This document shows, one piece after another, positions 48,301 to 60,300 of a stretch of 64,000 bases of DNA. The notes under the pieces were generated by a model. That model searched no databases. It saw only the letters and a program-made list of their open reading frames with translations, and had not been told where the DNA came from. The stretch lies in NCBI RefSeq assembly GCF_001949145.1, contig NW_019091396.1, positions 136,701 through 200,700 of the forward strand. Direction: 5' to 3'. Within the stretch, counting starts at the first letter, position 1. Every line of letters starts with the position of its first letter. This DNA comes from Acanthaster planci (lineage: Eukaryota; Echinodermata; Asteroidea; Valvatida; Acanthasteridae). The position numbers were made by a program, and so were the translations under genes.

Positions 48301-51300
48301 TCATGGGCATTTGAGCACATTACAATCAACCATACATAAATTACACGTACACTGTACTTGTGCAGCTTTTTTGTTCCAGGTTGAAAAGGGCTAAAATTAC
48401 AACCTGTACATTTCTTCTTTCCAAATATCTATTGATGCTTAGTCCACCTCTGTTTGGTCAAATTGTAGTTTGTCCAAATTGTAGTTTGTCCAAAAATGTT
48501 TTAAATCTCAGAAGTTGCTTTGGAAAAAAGTACATTTCTTCTTTCCAAATATCTATTGATGTTTAGTCCACCTCTGTTTGGTCAAATTATGGTTTGTCCA
48601 AAAATGTTTTAAATCTCAGAAGTTGCTTTGGAAAAAAAGCCAAAACAACATCTGTGCTGGTAATTTGAATGACTTCTGCTTGTGCATTTACACTGGGGTT
48701 GAGTCAATTCGAATAATTCACAATTTGAATATTTGACCTTCAATTTGATCGAATATATATCTCAATATTTGGTCGTACCGACTGCCAGATTGTTGATGAA
48801 CAAACCATATATAAAATCAGCTGCAATAACACACACATCTGTACATTGCAATCAATATAATACTTCTCACATCTAGGAGTATCTCCAGCCACGATTTAGC
48901 AAGATTTAAGAGATGAACAATACTTCTTGCGCAATTAAAAATTTCTATTCTTTTTAAATTGTTTAATGAATAATTTACTTTAAATATGAAGCGTTGAAAG
49001 ATTTCTGTCACTTCATTTAAATCTGCTTGAAACGAGCCTCCATAGTGCAATTTTTCTCATTTAAAACAAAAGAAAACGTTCCCTTCCTTTTCATGAATTC
49101 TGCATTCAAATATTCAAATTCAGAGAATAATATTCAAATACTCGATCGAATATTCAGTTATTCGGATATTCAGCACAGCCCTAATTTACATAGAGTGCAC
49201 ATGTAGCAAGAATGAAGGAAACATCAAACACAGAGACTGATTTATGACTGACTGAAGATACGTGTAGCTAATGAAATGCAGTGTTAGATGGTGTGCCTCC
49301 CCCGTCTCTCCCCCCTCCCCTTATTTTATTGTCTCTTTTTTTAATGTTACTTTAAGGATGAACATCTGTGCGCTTGGCCGCCACTGTTTTATGCAGGTGC
49401 CTTCACTACATGTATGTGCTGAGTGCTCAGTCATAAAAATAGTCCAAGCGATGCTTGCAGCATACCCCTGTACCATTTGGCTGATTGTATACCAAATATA
49501 TACACGCAGGCAGTTAACAGAAAATGAAGAACGCAGTGCACGAAGACTATAGGTGTCGGGATCTTGGATTTACACATTTCATTCATTATGAGGGAAAAAC
49601 GTATTATCGGATGGACAAGTCTTTATTTCCCTGCCAGTGGGAGACTTTGAGACCCTTGGTGGCGGCAAACATACCGGCCCTTTTTTACCAGTCCTGAGCA
49701 TGCGTGCGTTGTTCTGAGCTGGCGTGTACAGCCCTGAGCATGCACTATACTGTGAAGGACCGGTGTGTCTCCTGCCACCAGCACCCAAAAGTCTCCCATT
49801 GACTGGTACTTTGTGTCATTTTCAAATGGTGATTTATCTGACCTTGATTTGATTTGAGCGGAGATTAACTCAAGGTTTGAAATATTCATGTACCGGCAGG
49901 ATTCATACCGGTACATGTACATAAATTTGGAAAATTTACATAAATCTGCAACATCTGGCACGGCACTGTAATTGAATAAGATGAGAACCAGTTTGTGCGA
50001 TGATGCTTGCATACATGTACATCTCTGTGTCTCTGAAATTTGGAAAAAAGCTTTGAACTACCATTACTTGCCTCTATACTCTAATTCGACCAGCAGAATT
50101 AGAAGCCATTACTGCGGTGGCACAAGGCCAGTGGACAGGTGGTACATACACTCGCGCTTTACATGCCTCTTCGACCAATAGGGTGTCGTGATTTGCCAAA
50201 TACATGTGCACGCGCCGCGTCAAGCTGAAGAATGTGCGTGTGAGTGCGGCGCCACCGCAGTTACACGTAGGGTGTCTTATCGGATAAGTCTATGCTAATC
50301 TCTGCCTGTGGCCAATGATCTACCGGTATGTAAAGTGCACTTGATTCTTAGTTCATGTTCTTCAACATGAGACATGTGAGATACATGTGTACATGTACAT
50401 GTTGTGTCAAAATGATGACATCCTGAGCATACTAGTACATGGAACCAGTGTCTTGTAATCATTAATGTGTCTTGATTTACATGTATACATGTGTAGCATT
50501 CCAACATTTAAAATGCTTGCATGAAAGGAGTTGGTGCAGGAAAAGGCAATGAAGAGCGTGGAACCTCCACGATAGTCCTCGCAGCAGATTTTACAGAACG
50601 TGGCATAACTTCACACCATGCGGCATACTGTTCTGTTGCACATTTGCGCAATATTCAAATTTTGTTAAATGTCTTTGGTGAGGCTGACTGTGGTTTTTAT
50701 CAGGGCTGATTAAGTGTTACTTGTACATCAATAATTAACGAGTCTTTAGATTTATGGCTTTGCCCACCATTTAACAAAACACAAACAAGAATGAAAGCTC
50801 TTTTCCTCATCGGAACGAGGCAGAAATCTTGATGTTTCTCTCAGCCTAACTAGCGTTTCATTTCTCCCAAAAGCAAAGCTGTTCATTTCTCATATAAAAT
50901 TAGGTTTAATAAGCATACAGTAAGTGCCTTAACCCAACTTAATTAGTTAGATGAGTATTTATCTCAGATTTGTTTGGCACAGCTTTTGCCCTCTACATGT
51001 AATTAGTTCAGAACCTTGTCATGCAAGTTGGGGACTTACATAGTTTGTAACTTTTGTGAAATGTGTCGTCATTTCATTTGTTCAACTTTCTTTAAATTGT
51101 CGACCACACCATTTTTATCGTGGTACATCACATTTCCCAAAAGATCCTTAAAAGTGGTTTGACCGACTTTTTAAAATGTGTTTGTTCACATCGCAGCGGT
51201 CACATTGCTGAGCGGATGAGTCTACGCTACTTTCTGTTCGGCGGCATGTTCCTGAGCGGTTTCTTCACAGCCGTGGTGGGCCTGGCCCAGTTCTTTCAGA

Positions 51301-54300
51301 TTCACAACTATGCTTTCTTCATCACAATGATGGTAGGTATTAAGATGCTGGAGACCTCCAGGCTTCCTGAAAAGAGTTCTCAACGTGTGACCAGTGTTGC
51401 AGTCGAGTAACGGTGAACTGACGCAGTGATTGTTTGACCAATAAGTTGGGCAGCCATGATGTCCCCTAATTTTGGTTCTTGGTGAATGACTTGGGCTCAT
51501 TTGGTCTTGCAGCCCAAATCAAAGAGTTGATGGAATCCTCGTATTTTTTTGAGTTTTAAACCGTGAAAGAACCAGGAGGGATTGTACCCCCCCTTCACAT
51601 TTTATTTTGTCTGTTATCAGAAAACTAAGCCTTCAGATGGTTTTTCAGTGAACTTTTCCCCCTCCCCAGCTGTGGGGAGATGCATGTAATCCAACTCAGC
51701 CTGGCTGTTTTAAGGTGAAATGTCGGCTTGGCAGTGCCCCCCTTCACCATCACTGTGCGTTGCATCCGCCAAAACGCCCTTGCTGTGTGTGTGGAGGATG
51801 CGAGTAGCTTAAAACAGTCCTTTTTTTATATGTACAATTCCCTGTGTGTCTTTCCTTCTGTTTGTCGGAGCAGTGAAGACAATCTTGTTGGCTGAGTTCT
51901 AAAAAGTCCCTACGACAGCAATATAATTTTTGGAAACACTGTTTGGGTGGCTCTCTAGGTATGAAAGATACATCTATATATTCATCGAAACAGCCTATGA
52001 TCTAGACTGTTTTATTTATTTTGTAGCGGCCAATATTTTTAGATTTCACCCAAACACCTTATTTCGTGTTGACAGCAATAGTTTGAGTCAAGGAGCTTTT
52101 AGTGCCATTTTTCCACCAGGCCCTCCTAACATGATGCTTCTTTTTTCGTTTTCAATCTTACACGTAGATTGTCGGGGGTTTCTTCCAAGCAACAGGTTGG
52201 CCAGCAGTGGTTGCCGTGGTAGCCAACTGGTACGGAAAAGGAAAGTGAGTCAAAAATAACCGTCAGATTTTTGGGCATTTGTTTTGTTTTTTGGGGGATG
52301 GGCAGAGCACAGGTGCAACAACGCTGCACTCAACGAATGTCAGTCATGGGGTGACAGCGCGTAGAAGGGTCCGATTCTGACAAGGGGCCACATCGAAACA
52401 AGTGACACTAGGAAAGGATGGACACACAGTAATGATAAACCAGAGAGCAACACGTGCTCGTCTGTTGCGCAGATTATTGGCTTCGTGTGTTGAATGTAGG
52501 TGAATTTACATTGTGCGTGCCGTATCCCGCTCTGACTATACATGAAGATAGAAGCACCGGGTCTTTTGGTCTATAATGTCTACGACTGCATGTACATGTA
52601 TCCACTCCGAGCGGAACAAAAGAGGGCGTGTTTTTTGGTTTTGGGTACTCACTATGTAGGCGTGCAAGTATATGCGCGTTTGACTTGGAGCACGCTGAGT
52701 ACGCGTAACTAATTTATTGCGGCGTGTATGATCTTTGCGTGCACGCAGACCACGTGCAAGAACCCGCTTGTAACCACCTGACTTTCTTTTTGCCGATTGG
52801 GGGTGCACTTCAGCTCGGGGCGGATATGTACCGTACATGTACCGATTGTTCACCGTTACCTCCCCATGCACATCTTTGGGACCCATTTCATGTTTGGGGA
52901 TTCACTGTCTGCCTGGACATGAAGCGCCATGCCACCAAAAGAGAAGATTGACATGTATACACGTACATGTTGGTTTGCGGTAATTATTTCATCTGGGTAC
53001 CCCGTGCACACTTGGAGACTGCACTCTCCGGCATAGATTTGCCGCCAGTGCTCAGTGTATCCTGCAAAAAAAGCACGCACAAGCAGGTGCACACGCGAGG
53101 AGAGCTCCCACCTAGAGGAGCCTTGTTGCGTTCCATGCGAAGCAGATAAGCAATGTTTGTAATGCGGTCATTTTCATATTGTATGGTTCAGTTATAGTCC
53201 AGCCGGCACAGAGTATCATAAATTTGCCCAGTCTTAAGGCACCCTGGCGGACACAGTCCTCTTGGTCCGTTTTGTTGCTTGTCAACAAACAACAGAGTAC
53301 CAAAACGTTATTGGCTCTGCAGTGCCCAGAAATGCTTTAATTACATAGATGTTTAACGAAGGGTGTATTTGTGGGTACACCACGGATATTTTTTTTGGAA
53401 AGAAGTATTGGTTTGCCAATCATATTTTGGTTGCCAATACGGGTGACTCACAATAGTGCGCCTCCAAGAGTTTGAACGCGTTGGCCAATCACAATGCATG
53501 AAATCTGTTTGCACATTGCAAACTCTGGGAGGTGCACTACTGTGAATTGCCCGTATTGCATCGGTAACCAATCTCAGAGAATCGTATGGTCACACAGTAG
53601 TGTATAGGTCCGTGTACATGTTCGACCTGTATCAGTGTACCTCATACATATTCATGACGGATCGCCAAACTCTCATTGGTGCATTCATGGTCACGTGCCA
53701 GCCGCACTTTTTTGCTGTTTGCCAAGCGCACACGCGATCGTTCATGCATAAATACACATAAGTTTTTAACTGTCTTCCAGCTTACCCTGGTGACAGTTAA
53801 AAACAACTGCGCAGTAGCAGAAAATCCAGGAACTGTTGCGTGGATGTACTGTCTACTCTTGGTTTCATCTGCAGATATTCTTGTGTGTAAAATAATTTTA
53901 AGTCAAAAAAGATGAAATGTTTGTCTTGGTAACAAAATAAAAGTTTGTGGGAATAGATTAACGATGATGTTTTTACTTTCAGAGGTTATTAAATAAAATA
54001 TGTACGTGGTATAACATGGTTTATTTGGGTTGGACAGTCGATGTTAGCTGCCCACGGTATTGGGAGTTGACACACTAGTTCCCCGCGGTTTGGCCTCAGG
54101 AACTAGACCTAGTTTGTCAACTCCCAGTACCGAGGGAAACTGACATCAGCTGTCCAACCTCAAACCATGTTTTACTTGTATACAACCAAACTGTCCCAAA
54201 TGGAAGTTCTGATGCCTGGTGCTCATGCATGTACCTGTGCATGACTTCTGAAAAGCACCATCCACGTTCTGTTTTTTCCCAATTTAATTTGGGTCCTGAT

Positions 54301-57300
54301 AATTTTTGATGGCCATATTGTACGCGTATGGCTGTACTAAACCCATGGAATTGTCTTACATGTATCTTGTAGGCGTGGCCTTATCATGGGCGTGTGGAAC
54401 ACCCACACCAGCCTGGGCAACATCCTAGGTGCAGTCATCGCAGGGGCGTTTGTCGACTACTATTGGGCGTGGTCGTTCATCGTCCCTGGAGGCATCATCG
54501 CGTCCATGGGAGTGATAGTCTTCTTGTTCCTCATTGAATGTAAGGCTGGATCTGAATCTGTTGCCTAGAGCTAGGTCTAGGTCTTCACTCCATTGGAAAT
54601 GTGTGGAGACGTGTAGACAGTAGACCTAGCCGTAGCTCTGGAAGCCCGTTTTGGACACGGGCTAAGAGCTCAGAGAAGTGCTTTTTGACAGTGAATAAGT
54701 GAATAAATATGTGTTTGGCCGGTCTTAAGTGTGCTTTTAAGACCAGCTCAAGAGAATGGACATGACTGATTAATGCCTGAGCCGCAGTCAAGGGCATTAT
54801 CAGCGTTCAGTCTCCACATATTTATTCCCATTCGTAAATACTTTTTTATTCATCAGAGTCAAAAGATGTCATTATACATGTGTGATGGATTTCTAGCAAT
54901 TTCTTTTAGATTTTTGCTTTCATTTTTTCGAACACCCCCGTCCATTTTATGGAATATTCCTTGTGCAAATTGTTTAATTGGCATGAGCTTGGCGAGCCAC
55001 ATGCACACAGACTCTTGACCAATCAGAATCGATTAAACCGACTTGTATCCAGGTGCCGGCGCGTGATTTACGCAGTGGGCATTATCATTTCTTATCGGGC
55101 ATGATCAAAAGTTTATTCAAGGTCAAGTTGTTGAATAGGGAGACTAAGGTATTTATGAATGTATTTTCAAGATGTGTTTTTTTATATATATATATTCGTT
55201 GGGTAAGGGCAAAACCCGTTATATAAATTAACATCTCCCCAATGCAAAATACATCTTGAAAAAAGTTTGCAGTACCCGCTGCTTCACCTGACTCGGACCG
55301 GCCAGCTGACCCCGGCGAGCTCGGTGGTCGAGTGGTTAAGACGCCTGCACTAGTAAGCAGGAGGTCGTGGGTTCGAGTCCCACCTGAGTAAGCTTGTGAC
55401 TTTTTTCGCAAGCTCTCGGACAAGCACTGAGCATACAATGTTTATTAATATATACGTTGGGTAAGGGCAAAACCCGTTATATAAATTAACATCTCCCCAA
55501 CGCAAAAATACATCTTGAAAATACATGCATGCTGTACACGGCCACTGGAAAGTTAGTCACAGCGAAAGCATGAGTAGACAAGTGTTGTGCATGCCATGCG
55601 GAGCCTCACTGAACCACAGACTTATTTGGGAAAAGCGTGTGCTCCAAGCAGAGCTGTATATAGGGAGAGTTGCGCCAACTGCAGACTTTGGAACCCAAAT
55701 GGCTGTCCATTATGTGTCCAAATGGCTGTCCATTATGTGTCCAAATGGCTGTCCATTATGTGTGCTGTAAACAGGCAGGTACATGTACTGTGTGCTAATT
55801 GTCCATAATCCACCATTTTGGTTCCAACCATTGAGACACTCATGTCTCAACTCTCTCTATAAACAGCTCTGGCTAGGAGCAAACTGTTGGGCCCTCAGAA
55901 ATGCCAGCGTTGTGTTACACACCAGATCACCGGAGTACATGTTGGGTGGAATGTTTGACAGCCGTATTATGATTTTAATTTTGTAACCCTCCCTGCAGCG
56001 GAGTTGATACACTTTTATTGTAAAAGAGATGCAGTACCCTATTAACCAGGTTTCTTCCTTGTGTTCCAGATCCAACTGATGTTGGCTGCGATCCACCTAA
56101 AAATCAAGAAGAGGTAAACTTGTTGTAGTAATGTTAGTTTCTATGATTACGCGTACTCAGTCTTCTTGCAATGTAAAAATCATGTGATATCCTCAGTATC
56201 AGGAGTGAATATACATGCAGTCCATCATGCTGGCTAATTTAGTTTCTCGAACCTGGTCTATCTGCTCGTTTGTTGATTGATTTTTCCCTGCATGTGTTTG
56301 GTCACAGGAGACAAAGTCAGTCGGTGTTAACTTTTCAGACGACGAGAATGGGCACTTTGGTGAGAGGAAAGTCCTATCTGAGCAGCCTGCCATCACCACA
56401 TGGAGAGCCCTCATGATTCCGGTGAGTCAATATGATAATGTTCCCCCATCCCTCCCACATCAGACAGTGGTCAGTGAGAACGATATGCAGCACAGAAGTT
56501 GATGTCATTTTGAACCTGGAAGTGCAGTGCAAACGAATGAAGTACGCGCCCGTGTTGGTTCGCGCGCTGGTTCTCGCGTTAATGCCTTTTACACTCATGA
56601 TTGTGTGTGTATGTGACGTATTCACTTCGGTTCTCGACACAGTTGTTGCCAAGTGTTTTGCTTGTACTAGGTGACACCCAGCAAATATGTCTTACCTGAA
56701 GTATTAGAGGAGATAATCTGGTCACCAGGAATGAAGTCGTAATAATTGTATAATTAGTACTTTCAGTACAGGTTTATGGGACCTTTTGACCACAATTGTA
56801 GGAAAAGCCGAGAGAAATGTAACATTGTTGTCAAGACTCCTAATAACCACTCCCGGAGGCATTTTGTTCATTATCATTGGTTTGTCGCGGTCATTTTTGA
56901 CATTAATTTCAGACGTGCTGTTCTTGAGAAATGGTGATTTTTCTGAGACACATCTGTTTTATGTTAACCTTTTCCACTGGTGTGTGCTTAAAGGAAGCAG
57001 GCCGACATGGTCTCAGGAAATTGAAGTGATTGAATTGAATCCTAGTGGAACTCACAGATAACCCTAACACTCCTCAACCTTTCACCTGTTGGAGGACTGA
57101 GGAGTGTTAGGGTTAATGTCTTCACATGCACGCAGAGTTTCAGAAAGATCGGGGTGGACGTTTTTTGAAAACAGAGGATGTTGACATCCACGTACTGTAC
57201 AGTATAATTAGTCGGTGTAGTTTGACTGACTGCAAAATTCGATCATGCCCGACAAATTTCTGACTTGGGATTCAGAAAACGGCCCTTGCTGAGTTTTCAA

Positions 57301-60300
57301 GTTGTTTCGTCTCTCCTTGTTTGGCAGGGTGTCATCGAATTCTCCCTTTCTCTGTTCTTCTGCAAGCTAGTCAGCTACACATTCCTCTTTTGGCTTCCGT
57401 ACTACATCAGCCGCACCAGTGAGTACATGCGCAGGTTTTGATCGTCCTCTCGTCCATTCTGCATAAGGGTTGATTACTCTGAAGGGTTGGCCTCAAGGTT
57501 GTAGTATTAGATTTGGTTTTCATTTCTTTCATTTATTTGATTGTGTTCCACCCATGGACATGTACATGAACATTTGGGCCTAACTCTTGTCCAAATGTAT
57601 CACACTGTCGGCCTCCACTCTTGTTTGTTGATGGCAGTCTATCAGAAAATGTCAAATCTTCAATTGCCAGAGATTGCAATATTCAAATGTTAACTTCATT
57701 GCAGCTTGTCTTTGATTAAAATCCAAAGCTACGTCATCCTCTCGCCATGTGCCTTGCATACTGGCGAACATTTCGCTTTGTCTTTCTGATAATGATTTTT
57801 GTAGCGAAACTGTCGGACGAGCAGTCTGCATACTTCTCCACCCTCTTTGACGTGGGCGGGGTGCTGGGGGGCATCGTCATAGGGCTCCTGTCGGACCTGA
57901 GCGGAGCCAGTGCCACGGTGTCGTTTGTGGCCCTAGTCGTGTCTGCGCCTCTGGTGAGCAGGCTCTTAAGGTCGGCTCTCTTTGTACTCTCCCTGAAAAG
58001 TCTGTTGAGGTCACTCTTTTCTCAGTCAAAAACTCTGTCGCAACGGCAGAGGCCCTCCTCTTGTTCTGTTAACCGTCAAGGTTTGCTGTCGTCAAGCCTT
58101 TCTGGTAGACAAACCCTCGGCCATGAGTGTTAGCATACGGACATACCGTAGGCCAACCAAGTCTACTTCATTTCTAAAATTTTGAAGACTTTTTCTATGG
58201 GGGTTGCATGGTGCGAGTGTAAAATTCACACAAAGAGTGTTGATGCTGTTGTCAGAAAGGCATTGTCTTTTAATTTTCGTTTTCCTTTCGTTTTCATCAA
58301 ATGAACTCTCCATGCTGTTTCAAGGTCCTGAAATATTCAAGGATTTGTTACTGCGATTAGTTTGTCTTCTGCGCCGCACGTATTTCCAACCAGTGTTGTC
58401 GTTTATGGTAAATGTATTTATCTATCGATAACAGCGCAAACAGGCTGCCAGTAGACCATCACGCCTTGAATCGTTTGTTCTGTCCATTCATCTCAGGTGT
58501 ATATCTACAATGCGTACGGCTACCTCAGCCTAGCCAAAAGTATAGGTAAGAGGACGTGTTTTTTCTTTGTTTCAAAAGCCTCATTTTATACACAACTGGA
58601 CCACATTGGAATTCTGAACCTTGTATAGAATGTTATTGTATTCCTTGCAATTGATTTTAAGAGTGAGCAAGTTTTCATGGATACCCCACTGAACTGAGAC
58701 AGGTTGTTCTGGCCTGTCAGCAGACGTGTAAGGTTTGAAGTTGTGGGTTCGCCAGCACAGTCTCACAAATGAATATGGCGCCATATGAAAGAAACATCAG
58801 GAGCTAGATGCTCATTTTAGTCGTGTGGCAAATCCTCAGAAGCTTAGGCATGGACTCAATGCTCTTGTACTGACTGAGGCCACCAATGGCCATCTTACCG
58901 TGCCAAATACCGGTACAAAGTGATCATTGGGCTCACGTGTCGTGAACTTTTTTGGTCACGAGTGATTTAGGTAACTATGATGACCAGCTCCTCATAGTCC
59001 TTTGGCCTTGATGGCACCGGTGGCTTTTATGACCTACATGGGTGGATTATTAAGGGCATTGCGAGTCCAAACTTTGTTTTATTTGATACCCTTGAGCTTG
59101 AAGGCAAAGTGGAAATAGAGATGAATTGGAGAGCCAGGCAGGCTTTTCAGTGGTGAAGTCGAGCTCTAATTATGGTCTGCTCCCTAACCAAGAAGCCGGC
59201 AAAACAATTTAAAGAGAGTGACTGCTGGTGAAAGAGTACACAGACATTTTTTGTGCCGTCAATTCTTGCCATGGGCCGTACCAGTTGTTATTGTGGCAAG
59301 TCATCAACATTCCATGTCTTGTCCTCACAAAATAGACATGCAAAGATGAATTTACACCCTGGTATATGTATGCATTGTGGAGAGTAATGCTGTCAAAGGG
59401 TTAAGACAAATATATTCCATCCATATTTTGGCATATAATATACAAATATTGACTGCCGCTGTCAATATTCATTTCACCCTTGTCATGAAATGCTTGAATC
59501 CAACTCTGTAAGAGTAGCATTTCAAAATATGCACAGCATGCACATTAGCATTCTTTCTTAAATACCATGCTGGTGGTCAAGCATATGGTCCCTTTGGTTG
59601 CTACAGATATTTTGGTTGCTGTAGATACGGTTCTTTTGGCCTTGAAAAGCTATACATACCAGCTCTTTGCCTATCAAGATCAGAATCTGTGGGTGATGTG
59701 TTGAGGTGGTATTAAAACCAAAGACCTGAGTGGGTTATTTTGTTAGTAGGCCTCAGTGTCGGTGACTTATCAATTGTGTTTCTTGGTATGCGAGAGTTGC
59801 AGCTGCCCTTGCCGTTGCTCTATTAACCTGTGAAGACGACACACTTCAGTGCTGATATTCCCGCTCTCTGTCTTTGTAACTTGCCCAGGTCTGATGATGC
59901 TGACAGCGTTTTTCACCAATGCCCCCTATGCTCTCATTACCACTGCCGTGTCTGCTGATTTGGTGAGTAGGCATTTCAGACGACCTTCGGACTTCTTGAT
60001 GGCCCCAAAAAACCGCTATGTGCATGTAACTGCTTTTGCGTAAAAGTAACCCCCCCCAAGAGAAATGAAGAAGCGGGGGGCAGTCAGATCCCTCAGAGCT
60101 TGACAATATCACCTGGAGTGCGTTTGCTCGTTTCAGTCATTGGTTGGGCGTTTTTCAGATGTCCGTTACGCCTATGGAATGCCACTGTTCCGATCAACCG
60201 AGAATCAAAGGTTGAAGTTTGGTTAACCACTGGTTAGATGGGCAGAGAACTAGCAGGCTTTTTTGGGGGGGGGTGTCGACTCCAAGATGAAGTGATCATG

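Larger units (their letters stand above)
48172..51196 (+). other. SLC37A intron 4
   Basis: No gene. Holds a direct duplication (48407-48641) and M2 copy 3 (48694-49183). Confidence 0.75.
52245..54372 (+). other. SLC37A intron 6
   Basis: No gene. Contains two fold-back elements (53435-53558 and 54014-54170). Confidence 0.75.
54540..56069 (+). other. SLC37A intron 7
   Basis: Contains P1 copy e (54543-54663), a TIR element with a SINE piece (55161-55524) and a 23-bp triplet repeat (55695-55763). Confidence 0.75.

Noticed and set aside
55318-55393. Functional tRNA-Thr(AGT) gene
   Set aside because: The anticodon loop would have 8 nt and the acceptor stem does not pair. The surrounding direct repeats point to a SINE.
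55085-55438. Minus-strand 117-codon frame
   Set aside because: It is the antisense translation of the tRNA-like SINE piece. Such SINE-derived peptides are common false predictions.
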